Origin: Azadirachta indica
Taxonomy: Eukaryota; Streptophyta; Magnoliopsida; Sapindales; Meliaceae
DNA length: 64,000 bases
Direction of reading: 5' to 3'
Assembly (NCBI GenBank): GCA_022749755.1
Contig: CM040452.1
Location: 3,118,350 to 3,182,349, forward strand
Position 1 is the first letter of the stretch. The number at the start of each line of letters is the position of its first letter. The notes beneath the pieces were generated by a model. That model ran no database searches. It was not told where the DNA came from and was given only the letters and a program-made list of their open reading frames with translations. Shown piece after piece: positions 36,191 through 49,283 of this stretch. A program made the translations under genes and the position numbers.

Positions 36191-38098
36191 CATAAAAATT
36201 TTATAAACAAAAAGTCTATTTCAAAAGTTATATCATACAAACTTTTAATAATATCAAATTATCTTAAATTTAAATAATAATGATATATGATAAAAAAAAA
36301 AAAAACCTCTTGGATGAACTGTGATAAAATGTCAAACTCTATTTTTTATCAACAAAATCATAATTGGAAGGGTAATTTTGTCAATTCATCATTATAGAAA
36401 AAGACCTTTTCTTTTTTTTTTTTTTTTTTTTTAATTTTGTTGGTGTATTGGGGATTTCAATATTATTATTCAGTGTTGGTTGGGGGAACCTCTTTCTTTT
36501 TGTAATTTACCAACGCGTTCATACAAAAATCAATAGCATTCATCGCTTGTATTTTGTCATCTTCCTTATCAACCCACACGTGATTTAATTTTGAACTATT
36601 CTTCACGTCCTTTCCCTATCAAATTTAATTTAAATTTAATTATTTCTACCAACCAATAAATATTTGTTACATATATATCCAATTATTAAAATAAATAAAA
36701 TCCCAAATTGATTTTTCAGTTGGACACACAAATAAATTTAGGGATACTCTTCCAATATTTGGCTAAGCTATCAATTTTAATTTAATTTGGCTCACTACAT
36801 CATACATCATCTATCAATCAGTTAATTATAAATTCACGTATCCTACCTCATCTGTAAATAGATATCCTTCTTATTTTATAGTAAAAGTTTAAGTACGAGA
36901 TTGAGTCTCGTGCATGGATAGAAATTTTTATCCCTTTGATTTGACTATAAAACCTTATGTGTAAGATTTTTCAATGAACATATGTGAATAGATATCTTTT
37001 ATTCATCAAATTAGAGAATAGAAGATACAAACTTATATTTGAGATTTTTCTCCTCGGATGGATAAAAATCCTTTCAATTTGAGGATGGAAATTACATTAT
37101 TTGTATATAAATGTCTGAAATATTACGAATATATAGGTAGATTTTTCTCATATTTGACAGTAAAAAGTACACTATATATACATAGATATATGCACTATAA
37201 ATTATGTATATAAACTCTTAGTAAATTTTTAATTACATCAATAAAATATTGTAGACCCTTCACGTTTTTAAAAATAGTAAAGTAATTTATCAAATGATAG
37301 TAACACTTCTGATTTGGTGGAAGCAATTTCTCAATAATAAATTAGCATAGTATGTAAGATGGAAGGCCGGAGCAAAAATTAAATTGGGAGCAGTTGATGA
37401 ATTTTGTGGGAGTAGGTGACAATTTCTTTTTATTTTAATTTTTTAGATTAATATTATAAATTGAGTGGTTAAACATTGAAATGTTGCAAACCAAATGCTA
37501 AATTTAATATTGTCAACAGCTTAGTTAGTATTTGAACATTTCAATTGTTTTTCTTCTTGGCCCTTTGCTTGTTTGCATTTGCCCGGCATTTTTAAACACT
37601 GGATACATTTGTAAGTTGTAACCCTGCAATTCTTCTTAATTTTAAAAAGGTTTTAGACAGGGGTGATAAATCTCATCTACGAAACGCTAACTCTTGTTCC
37701 TGACTGTTTTTCAAATTAGGATGGTTTGGGAGAGTCAAGCGTACTCCAAACCCACCCGATCTACGTCCTGAAGGCAAAAAGTATAGCTACATACTAATTA
37801 TTGTTCAAGAAAAAAAATAACATGGAAAAATTTGAGTGATGAGATTAAATTTCTGAATCAAAGGGTTGAAAAAAATGGTTAACCCCACTCCACAAATGTA
37901 CAGGGAACCTTAGTTCCTTCACTGATCATGACTACTCAGACTATATATGCCAATTCAAAGGCATTGATTATTCACTAGGATCAACAGAGCAATACTGTTT
38001 CAGCTTACAGTTTGATACAATAATCAGACATTATGATTCAAAACTATCAATGGAATGAATCAATTAATCGGGGGTTAGTGATGAAACAGTTAGAGCTT

Positions 38099-41000
38099 CT
38101 ATTTACCTTGACTCAGCATTGTTGATAGATCTTCGAACACTGACACCATATCCGGCCTCTCGGATGCTGGTAGGATGCATCTTAGAGCCACTTCTAACAT
38201 GTCATCAAGGATTTTTGGAGGGTGTTCCACATTGTGTACATCCATAATCACCTGATCAAAACACTCACTGGAGCGATTTTCGAAAGCTAATATCCTAACC
38301 CAGTCTGTCAAATCAACTACTCCTGGGTCGCCGCAAACAATCTCCCCGGAACTCTTACCAGTCAGGAGCTCAAGCAAGATAACCCCGAAAGCGTAGACAT
38401 CACTCTTCAGTGATGGACATGGTTTGCTTGAGCTAGCAAATTCAGGAGGTCGATAGCCAAGAGCACCCGCATTCAGAACTTGCTCTGCTGTGCCAGCAGA
38501 TGTCAGTATTCGGTGGAGACTGTAGTCTGTGAGTAGTGCATTCATGTTGGGAGCTTCTAACATGATGTTAGAGGATTTCAGGTTGCCATGAGGTATTGCT
38601 CTCTCATTATGTAGGTAGTTCAGACATCGAGCCACGTCCACTGCAACTTCGAGACGCTCTTCAATAGACAAAGGTGGAAACTTTCTTGGATCTGTCTCTG
38701 CAAAAGACATGAAAATTTTCTTAGTGAGGGAGCAGAAGTTAGTAGTCTTGTCAAATCTTTTACTTGATTTTACGCCAGTTATCAGGAAAATTGTCCTAAC
38801 TAGGACTAAGATAACTTGAATCATCTAAATCATGAATTAGGTTCTAACTTCATTTCCTGCAGTTTCGGCAATTTTAGGTGCATTGGCAAGTGAAAGGCAA
38901 TCCGTTTCAAGAGCATGAAAACATATGAAAGTCACATTAATCATATACAATAAAGCAATAAATGGGCATTGGTAGCCAACTAAAACTTGCGGCACAAATT
39001 CAAGGAACCACCATTTGATATAAATTTCACAACTCAAATCGTTCGTTTGTATAAAAAAGCAGACACTGTAGATGACATGGAGTTCTAGCGTTGGAAATCC
39101 ATCTTATTTAACTGACTGTACATGTAAATTTTATAGGACAAAGAAGAACTACATGAATTCAATTGCACAGCTGAATTCTAACATGAATATTCATGGAAGC
39201 TTTGGTTTAAAGTTGATGTTGAATTTCTTATAAACGTCGCAAGATTCCAAGAGGTTGGATATTCATAAAAATACATAATCTGAACAAGGAGCAGAAAGTA
39301 AATTCCTACAGCCTAAAAGGCCAGTTGAAATGAGAGGAGTTTACAGAAAACAGGAAAAAACACGAAAACAATTTTGACAAGAAGACGCATTAAATTTATC
39401 ATCAAAACTGTTTGACTATAATTCTTTACAGTTATCAACAAGTTACAGAAACCAAGATCCAGAATTACTCAACCTCTTCAGTTCTTGCCCACAAAATGTT
39501 CAAGTTGGTTCCAATCAATGTACAGGCCAAACTAGATTGTGATCCCATGAAACAAAAAGACACCAGCAAACTCAACAATTGACAGGCTATATGGAATACA
39601 AAATGATAACAAAAATTGATCAATGAACTATTGATGCAAATAAATAAGATATCTAGCAGAAAGCAATGCAGGAGTTGAAGAATGTTACAACAAATACAGT
39701 GAATGGATGAGTGACAAGCTAATAGCAGTAGATTCAACCTGGGCTGCTTCTAGACTGGTCAGATCTTTTGTACTCACCGAAAGAAAGAGGTCTATAATAC
39801 GCAATGGACAGGATAAGCGTAATGCTATAAAATTAACTTTCCAAGTTTATCAGATTGATTGCCCAACATCTGACATGGCCATCTTTGAACATATATTTCA
39901 AAAACAAGGTCCACAAATTCTAGAATACATGTTTAAAGGCAAATGGAGAGGACAAGATGGTTACCTTGAAGATAGAGGGCCAAAGATTGTGCATTAACAA
40001 AATTTGATACGAGTAGCTTCTCATGCTCCTTTGGGCCCCAGTAGTAACCCTGAAGTGAAACTAAATTAGGATGCTTGATGTTCCCAAGTTTCTTTACTTC
40101 CCTTGCAAATTCTTTCTTTCCTTTTGCTATCCCTTCCCTCAACCGTTTAACAGCCAATACATTACCAGATTCAAGTGTAGCTTTGTATAAAGTTCCGTGG
40201 CAACTCCTTCCAATAACTTCAGCTGGAGCCCGTGAAAGTTCTTCCGCTGTGAACATCAGTGAGCCTTCAAAAAGATGCAAATCCCCAGCTAATTTTTCAG
40301 GAGAACAAACATTGAGGACATTGGAATTCTTGCCAGAATGTTGGTTTTTAGACGGTGATGGACTTGAAGATGACAAGAAGGACATGGGGGAAGATAATCC
40401 TTCACCTTTTCTTGTTGACTCAGGTTGGTAAAGTTCTTTAGGCTTCTTTATGACTGATGAAGTTTCACCAAAATCATATGCAGACTCCACTTCGGAAAAT
40501 GGTAAAGGATCTTGATGGAGACTAACAGAAGGTTCAACCTTTTTGTTAACTGCTGATGAATGGGAAAGGGAAGAACCCCCTTGTGAGACACCTTTTTCTT
40601 CCCCATCTCTTTTCAAACTGTCCCTTCCATGTCTTCGCCGGAGTGCTCTGTAGTAAATCATTATGCAAAAAAGAGCAAGCATTGTAGCACCACAAACCAA
40701 ACCCACAATCACGGCAATTTTAGTTGAAGGTTTCAGATGATTTCCATGATTGTGCAAAGTCAGGTCTGGAACACCTTGAAGTGATGGAGAATGAGGTAAA
40801 TTAAGCAAGGAATTTCCGGGATGGAATGCTGAATCAGGAAAGTGTCTTAAGTTATCGGGTACCATACCAGAGAAATTATTAAATGAAACATTGAATCCTT
40901 GTATGTCATTAGGAAGGTCATCAGGTATGCTACCTTCAAATTCATTGTTGGACAGGTAAAGATACAACAAATTCTGAAATTTACTGATCTCAGATGGCAA

Positions 41001-43707
41001 ATGCCCACTCAATGAGTTATAAGACAAATCAAGGGACACCAGGCTCAAATTTTGAGTAGAAACTGTTGGATTATTGTGGATTTCTAGAAGAGGTAACGAG
41101 CCGGAGAAGTTGTTGTTTGACAGGTTAAGATAGGTCAATTTTGTGGAGGTGAATAAGCTTGGAAGAAGGGTTCCATTAAGATGATTGAGGCTGAGATCAA
41201 TCACCTTCAGTTCCAGGTATGCTCCTAAAACTGCTGGGAGAGCACCTTCCAGTGAGTTGTTTGAAACCTTGAATGAAGTCAGCCTCAAAAATTGAGAAGT
41301 TTGGTTTGGTAATGTTCCAGTCAATGAATTAGAACTCAAATGAATAAGTTCCACATAATTTCCCCAATTCTGCATTCTGGACAAATCTCCCAAGAGCCTA
41401 TTATTGCTCAAATCTACAATAGTGCAGTGCCCCACCTTAGCAGGCAAGGAACCTGAAAACTGGTTCGAAGATAAATTAACCTTCTTTAAGGTTGCAGATG
41501 TTATACTTCCTACTGGACCTGCCAAAAATGTGAAATGTTGAAAACAACAGCAACGTATCAAAAATTACTGTTTCAGATATCATAAAGTGACTTTCAGAAG
41601 TAATTTTTAGATAAATGAAGATATAGTGATTTATGCAGCAGAAAATAAAATCCACAGCCAAAATAGAGAAATTTGGACCACATAATTCTTCATCATACAT
41701 CTCAAGGAATAATTTTATCAGCCATCATTGGATGGCATCGTTGAATGGAAATCTCTCTTGATTTATAGCAGTGAGGCCCTTGATTTTTTCAATATGTAAT
41801 CATCCATGTCCAAGAAATAATAAACAGGGTACAACTAAAAGAAAAACTCTCTGTAAATTGAATAAAAATCAGTTCAGCTTGGCACATATTAAAAGAGCAT
41901 AAACATATTCAGAAGTTATGTCCAACCAGGAGTTTTGGTAATACCTTAAATTACAAGATGCATCCAAGCAAAAGTAATACCTTAAATTATCTGTGTCTAA
42001 TATCTTTATCAACTTAAAAGAGTTTTGATAAGTGAACAATAGAAAGATTTCAAAAACAAAAAAAGGAGTTCATTTATACCATACTCTTGAGATACAGCTG
42101 ATAATCACAGCAGGGAATTTTGATGGTGAGAAAGAATAGGTCAATGGTATGCAAGTTCTTGTACCAATATCGAACAAAACTTGGACATGCAACTTCTATT
42201 TCTTTCTATTTTTTGTTTTTCATTTTCCACTGATGGTACAGTAAGCTGCACAATTCACTGTTTCAATGCTGCATTTGATTAGTATTCACTAAATGAAGAT
42301 TCACATTTTCTTCACAATGTAACAACTACTGTTGAAACCTACAAATAATAAGTTGTATGAATATCCTTTAGTTGACAATTAAGTACAGAATCCCATAAAC
42401 TGCAAAAAGGAAAATCAGCAGCGTCTTATCAAGGGTGAGGAAACCCTTAAATTTTTACAGTCCCGAATCTGAAGTCTCTTTTAATTGAGAAACTTCAAAA
42501 TCTTTGTTGTTTTTTCTATATTAACAAGGAGATGAACTCTAGCATCAACCTCATAGTAAATAAATGCCTTCTGCTCGATGACGAGAAATGTTTAAGAAAT
42601 AGTGGATTAAGGCAGACTCTTTAGCAAATAGACCAGGTTTAGCATTGATAGAATCCTAATGAAATGTGTATGGAAATAGATAAATGTATAACAAAGTGAA
42701 TTGCTTAGAGGCGTGTTCTGTACAATGTAGTTCACTAAAGTTAAAGGAAACAAAAAGCACACAAATTTCATGGTAATAAAATAATTAACTGCTAGAATTA
42801 GAATACCTTCAAGCTGATTAAGGCTGAGATCCAGTTCAGACAACATCGTTGAGCTTTCCTGCAAAAGAGCTTCTGGTAGAGACCCTGAGAACTTATTGCT
42901 TCCAAGTCGAAGAATTCGAAGGGAGACTACAAAGCTGAAAGAAGGTATAGTACCCGCTAACTGATTGTTGCTGGCATCAAACACCTCTAAACTATCAAAA
43001 AATGGCATTCCATCATGAGCAAAGGGCTCTCCAACTAAAGAATTGTTGCTTATATTTAGATATTGAACCGAAGAAATAAAGCTGGAATTTGCAAGGCCCA
43101 AATCTAGTGAACCAGAAAACTGATTACTACTTAGATCAACATGTACTACACTAGCCAATTGGGATACAAAATGCATAATATCCCCACTAAAACGATTAGC
43201 CCGCGAATCTAAGTACATCAACTTCTCAAGATTGCCAAAACCAGATGGAAAAGTACCTTCAAAATTGTTTGAAGCAAGATTCAAAAGCACTAAATTCCTT
43301 AAACTAACAATGCCAGAAGGTATCAACCCATGAAACAAATTGCGCGAAAGGTCCAAATATTCAAGAGAGTGAATGGAGCCAATACTAGTGATAGTCCCCA
43401 TCAACTGATTGTTAGCAACCGAGATGTTGCGCACCATTTTAAGGGCAGTAATAGCAGGGAAACTGAAATTTCCAATCAAACCAATATCATTCAGCATAAT
43501 AGAAGTAACATATCCATCACTACAAGTTACCCCAAACCAGTTTCGCGGACACCCATCAGAAGCTAAAGACTTGGAGTCCCACGAATTAGCAACTTGCCCA
43601 GATGGGTCTTCCGCTATGCCTTTCTTCAGCTTCAAAAGTGCTTCAAAATCCGATTCTCCTAATGCATTTACCACCAATAATAATACTATCAAAGTAACTG
43701 TCTGCAT
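38099..43707 (-). CDS. LRR receptor-like kinase, probably inactive (At5g10020-like)
   Basis: Three coding exons on the minus strand, 42807-43707, 39965-41518 and 38099-38697, join in frame to 1017 residues. A signal peptide (MQTVTLIVLLLVVNALGES) precedes an LRRNT cap (DFEALLKLKKGI to GCPRNWFGVTC). About 20 LRRs follow, up to residue ~540, with a break around VDLSNNRLLGDL. The transmembrane helix is at about 567-590 (IAVIVGLVCGATMLALFCIMIYY). A Ser-rich juxtamembrane linker leads to a kinase-like domain at about 722-1012. The ATP-site Lys is kept (LAVKRL, K758). The catalytic HRD is HGN (855-857) and DFG is DYS (876-878), so phosphotransfer is unlikely. This fits the 'probable inactive receptor kinase At5g10020' clade, which is thought to signal through partners. 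The last codons SQGK run through a donor-like CAAG|GTAAAT, so a short extra 3' exon is possible. Confidence 0.93.
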
Positions 43708-43731
43708 TCCTTCTAGACTAGTCCTAACCTC

Positions 43732-44157
43732 CTAATGCCCAAAGACTATACACGTAAAGAAAACAAGAAGCAATAATCAAGATATTGAAGAGAGAACATG
43801 AGAAAAACAGCAATCTTTAACCAAAAAGTGTAAGAATTCATGCATACTGATATCATCCCACATTTTCAAGAACAAGCAAGCTCAGTTAACTGACAAAAGC
43901 AGTACAAGAAACAAACCAAGAAGAAAATGCTGAACCCAGATGGGAAATGTTAGAAAATGGAGCAAGGGAATACTGAAAGAAGAGTTTGCAACAGAGTGGT
44001 GTGGTAGGTGATGCAGTTTATTATGCGCAAACAAACTCAAAGAACAAGAGATAGAGACAGATTTACTGCTTGTGTTGTGTTGAGGTGTCTGTATGTTACT
44101 GTTAATGCACCTAAAATGCAAGTTGGAGTTGTTAAAAATTGCTCCTTTTTGACTTAC
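43732..44157 (-). other. Probable 5'UTR intron of the LRR receptor-like kinase gene
   Basis: A consensus donor on the minus strand (aatgcag|gtaagtc, exon end 44158) and an acceptor (gggcattag|gagg, exon start 43731) define an intron 24 bases before the ATG at 43707. The non-coding first exon would extend upstream of 44158. Inferred from splice consensus. Confidence 0.6.
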
Positions 44158-44609
44158 CTGCATTTCTTCTGTTTACAATTTCAACCACTTCTCACTAATC
44201 CCAATGAGTTTCAGTAGGCTAGGCTTCCTCCATTTCAGATTCAGGGTAATGGCATTTTGGAAATTCAATGGCTTCTCTTTGCAGGTATCAATATCAATAT
44301 TATTCCTTCAACTGGTAACAGTTGGGGGTGGTAGAAGAAATTTCAAGTTCAATATACAAGTTTGATATATTTTTATTTATGGTAAAATTATTAAAATATC
44401 TCTCAATTTGATTGGTATACAATTGTTGATTTTTTATTTTAAAATTATTTATTTATTTATATTTTCGAACTATTATATTTAAAATGTGAGTTTAGTCTAT
44501 AGATAATTCAATTGGTTTAGACTCATATTACAGCACATTCACCCAATTTATTTTATAAACTTATACAATTTACACCATCTTTTCTCCATTTTAACACTAG
44601 AGTATATTA

Positions 44610-44888
44610 GCCACTCCAGCTTTGCGCGAGTGGTAAGAAAGGCTAGACTTCGAGTCTTACTTATTTAGCCAACAAGGCTCATTTTTCAGGTATGCGAAAT
44701 AATATCTACTATATGTGTAGAGTTTATCATATTTAAATGTGGGTAAACTTCCTTTCATGGGGTGAGGGTAGATACCACCCAAAAATAGGTGTAATTATCT
44801 GTATTGTACTATATGCGATCCTATCACAAATTCTCGATAGAATTCTAATGTGCTATTAGTAGTCTGTACATGTAATATTAAAAAAAAA
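44610..44888 (+). mobile_element. SINE (tRNA-derived short interspersed element)
   Basis: The element is flanked by a 16-bp direct repeat, acactagagtatatta at 44594-44609 and acattagagtatatta at 44889-44904, with one mismatch. The 5' head has a Pol III A-box-like 'tgcgcgagtggtaag' near 44623 and a B-box-like 'gacttcgagtctt' near 44647, in tRNA order and near-tRNA spacing. The 3' end is a run of about 10 A (44879-44888). The 279-base length, internal promoter, A-tail and long target duplication are the defining set for a SINE. The middle part is not tRNA-like, as expected of a SINE body. It sits about 450 bases upstream of the kinase gene's first exon, in the opposite orientation. I cannot name the family. 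One mismatch in the duplication implies moderate age. Confidence 0.92.
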
Positions 44889-44904
44889 ACATTAGAGTAT
44901 ATTA

Positions 44905-47700
44905 ATAGTCCAATCTTTAATATTAGACAAAAAAATTTTAGTATTGAATCTTTCTAAATAAATTTTAAAAGAGAATTATTATTATTTTTTTGGTACAAAT
45001 TTTGATGTGCCTAGTATAAAAAATAAAAATAAAAATATGATATAATTAAATTTGTAAAAAAAAATGATAGTTCATCTCATTCATTGATGAACAAGATTTT
45101 TTTTAAGTAATTTAATAAATTAAAAAGGAAAAAATTATAGTTACCTGCTTGTTAAATTATCGCATATTACGTTTCTCTCAATTATATAAAAATACTCCAA
45201 AACATCTCTGCCGTTAAGAATTTTTTAGGAAGTTAATTGAAAATTGATTCTTTTACAATATTACCCTTTTGACACATGCATAATAAGACAAAATAGATGT
45301 TATTATCCCACATTTATTATTTTATTGCGAAAATTTATTTTATTATAAAATATATTTTTCGTTGATATAATATTGTTGTGCACATAATTTTTTTATAATA
45401 TATTTTACAAATTGATTTAAGTTTACAAATTTACATTTAATTTTTTAATGTTATAGATCTTTATAAATTTTTTATTTACAACATCAATATTAGCTAATGT
45501 CACAAAAATATATGTTTTTTTCTTTGCAATTTTTATCTATTGATTTGGATTTATAAGTTAATATTTAAATAGAATAAAATTTTTATTTTTAATTTTATAG
45601 AACATAATTATTAATTTAATATTATGAATTAATTATTAATTCAATATTAACAAAAATATATGTTTTTCTGATAATCCGAATTTGTTTAGGCAAATGAGTG
45701 GGCTGACCCAAATTGCAAATCTATGAAAAATAAAAGATTGGAAATTCCAACCATCAAATCAAATCAAACTTTATTAAAATATCTTGGACTTTTAATATAT
45801 TATATATATAATGTTTTAACATATTACACTTACATTAATTCCTAAACATATTGAGTACATAATTTTTTAGCCAAACTTAAATAAATAAATATTATAAAAA
45901 TATATTTTTTTTGGTTTGTAATTTTTAGAGAAAATTTGAAAAAAATTAATATTTGTTGATTTGTAACATTAAACTAATAATGATAACATAAATTAATAAT
46001 ATTAAATAAATAATTTTTTCTATAAAGTAAAAAAAAAATTTTAATTCTATTTAAATATTAATTTGTAAATTCAAACCAATTTATGAAAATTACAAAAAAT
46101 ATATATTTTTGTAATATTAAACTAATAATAATATTGTAAAAATAATTATTTTATACTAAATTATTGATTTTGTAAAATAACAATTAGTTTAATGTGACTT
46201 TTTTTAATTTTATTCGCTCTTTTTATGACGTTTCATTTTCGAATTAACTTTTTTCTCTCACATGTTAATGGTTTTTTCTCTTAAATGGTAGAAATTCTTT
46301 TAACTTTAAAAAGTCAATTTTGACCATTTTTATTTTAACAGCATGAAGTTTTGAAGTATGCCTCGTTGTTATATGGAATTTTTATACTTCTTCTATCAAA
46401 GTAAAAAAAAAAAAATTGTAATTTCTATTTTCTAAGAAAATTAATACCCAAAGCATTGAAAAATCAAGCTTTTAAAAAATAGATGAAATATGTGTATAAT
46501 GATATCAAGAAGTCCATTTAAATGTTAATATATGTTTTATTATTTAATATGTTAATTTGAACTTCTAAGATTGAAGCTATTCAATGATTTACTAAAATTT
46601 GTTAGCTTTTAATAGAAAATTGAAAACTAAACATTTTAAATGAGATGTCTGCATCAGTTGATATATAAATTTTGTATATTAATTTTGTCAATTTTGTTAT
46701 TTGTTGACATTTAAAATTGAATATAAATAAGTTTGAAAATTTAAAAAAAAAAAAAGAAAAAGAAGAAGTGAAGTTTGGAGGTAGTTAAAGGAAGGTATTA
46801 CAATGCCCTCATGAAGCAAAGAGATATAAATATGGGGGTATTTGCATATTATTAAAAGTATGGAGGGATATTTATTGATTTTTCAAAAATAAATAATTAA
46901 AATATATTTATACCAATTATGAGATCTATTTCTATAACATATTATTGAATGTTATTTAAATTATTATTATTTTGTAAGGTAGTATTTATTTTGTCATCTA
47001 AATTCTCCTATAAAATCTAAATGATTTTGAATAACATATTTATTTTTTATTTGTCTATTTATCACATCTGAAATAATTTATAAGGATTTTTTTAAAAGTA
47101 TAATTCAGTACACTTTCAAATTTTAGACTTCAAGTTTAAAATTAAATTTTAACTTAATTTTATGCAAGTTTCAATGTTAAGTTAAAAAACAAACTTTTAA
47201 AATATATGAATGACTAAATTAAATTATATTAGATTTTAGACTAAAAAAAAATAAACAATCACTTAGCAAAATAACAACTTTTTAAATTATTATATTTTTT
47301 TTATACATAATGTCATCTTGTTTAATTAATAAGTCACAAAAATATGTCTTAAAAATACTTTTTTTTCTTAAGAAAAGAATGAAAAATAAAAATGTTCTTT
47401 ATAATTTAGAAATGCTTTAAATTTTTAAATGGTAGAATTACTATTGTTACTCATTATTTAAAATACTTTACAAAAATTAAAATACTTTTTATTTGGATAT
47501 ATATAAATGAAAACAAATTTGTCATTGTAAATTCAAATTTCATTTTTAATATTGTTAGACATTTTAAATTTTTGTTGGAATTTTTCAAATTAAAATTTCA
47601 ACTCTTTTGTAAGATTTTTAAGCCAAAATTTTAACTTTTATGTCCAAATTTTTGAATTTTTTTTATAGACTTTTTAAACTTTTTTGTTGTTTACTATAAA
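44905..47700. other. AT-rich intergenic region
   Basis: Dense A/T runs and stops in every frame. I see no gene and no clear element. Confidence 0.55.
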
Positions 47701-49250
47701 CATACATATGATGTAATATAGTCAAATCTAATACCAAATTCTAGAAGACTTACTAATATTGGTAAGTCCACTCCTTAATTATTATTATTAACTAACTTTC
47801 TAAATATATTACATAAAATCTTTCAAATTTTCACAATTTTTAAAAAATTTTGACTATTTTAACTAATATTATAAATTAATGAAACAAAAAGTTAGATCCG
47901 TTATATAATTATAATATTAAACCACTGGTGTCATAAAATACATAATGAATAGTATAGTACTAAAAATAAGTATCAATTCCATCTCAATACAATAATAAAA
48001 ATTTAAATAACCCCATAAATTTATAACTAAAGAAAATTAATATTATGATCTCGTTAATTTGTTATTATTATCATTTTGCTAGAAAATAAAGATGTACTTA
48101 AAATTATATATTTATGAAGAACAATTTTTTTTTAAAAATAATAATAAAATTTTCTGTAAAGTATCTTGTAAATTGGATAAGATCAATGCAAGTGGGGACT
48201 TATTTGGTTCTATATATTTCCATAAATTCAGAATTTTTAAAGATAAGACTTTAAAAGAATGTAAAATAGGAAATATCATTAAATGAAATTTCATAATTCT
48301 AGTATTCTGTCAAAATCCCAAAATAAATGTATTCCCACTTAAGGATTTTCATCAAGACCCCTGAGGTTTTATGTTTTCTTGAAAGATAGAAATAATTTAT
48401 CTATTTGTATTAAATAGGTCTTTGATCTTGTTGAAACGATAAAATTATCTTCAATTATTGAATATATTTTATCTTTGATTTATTAATTAATCAATATGTG
48501 CACCCCTCGATAAATAAATATCTATAAATCAAGTACTTTTTATTGTTACTATTAGTCTCTTAAATTATATATTCAATATTAATTTCTAATTTATGATGCG
48601 ATTGTCTAATATTTTCTCATTAAAGAAATTAATCCCAACAAAATTTTTATATTTATTCTAATAAGACTCTTACTGAAAACTATTATCAATAGATTTTACA
48701 ATCACATTCCATAAAATTCAACTAAAATGTATTTTATATGATGAGAAATTTAAAGGGATATTGAGTACCTAAACTAAAATGTCTTTATATTAATTTCAAC
48801 GAGAAAATCTAATTACCCCATTTGTACAATAATTAAATTAAAAATCTCAATAAGATAATGACCTTTTTTTGATATTATTATAGTTTTTAATTTATAATGT
48901 CATCTGCAAATATATTTTTTTATATTACAAATTTATTTTAATCAACTAATTTAACTCATTTGTTGTCGTCTCTCTCTATTTTTAAATAAATTTAAAAATT
49001 TACTAAAATTTTAACTAATATCATTGACACCTAAATTATAATGAGGACATATATAATTGGTAACTTAAAAAAATTATAATAATTACATTTTTAATTATAA
49101 ATGTAACTGATAATATATTACTAAAAATACGTATAACTATCATCTTAATAATGTAATCATTATTTGAAGAAAGAATATTAATATTATGATGTCATCTCTC
49201 ATTGTATCATTCTACCAAAAAATAAGGTTGCACTTTAATTTATATATAGG

Positions 49251-49281
<31 letters not shown>
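49251..49281 (+). repeat. (ATT)n microsatellite
   Basis: About ten ATT units followed by a T run, within the diverged repeat region. Confidence 0.95.

Positions 49282-49283
<2 letters not shown>

Larger units (their letters stand above)
33850..38098. other. AT-rich intergenic region, NHL promoter to kinase 3' end
   Basis: It holds the NHL promoter (33780-34000, GC-richer near 33880-33960), tetranucleotide runs (TTAA at about 34360-34383, TTTA at about 35341-35365), a 22-base A run near 34866 and T runs near 36413-36432. It also contains a possible minus-strand spliced transcript at 34390-35560 and a dispersed repeat at 35835-36190. No protein gene is supported. Confidence 0.5.

Noticed and set aside
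40075..40431. 118-codon plus-strand ORF
   Set aside because: It is the antisense shadow of the kinase gene's second exon.
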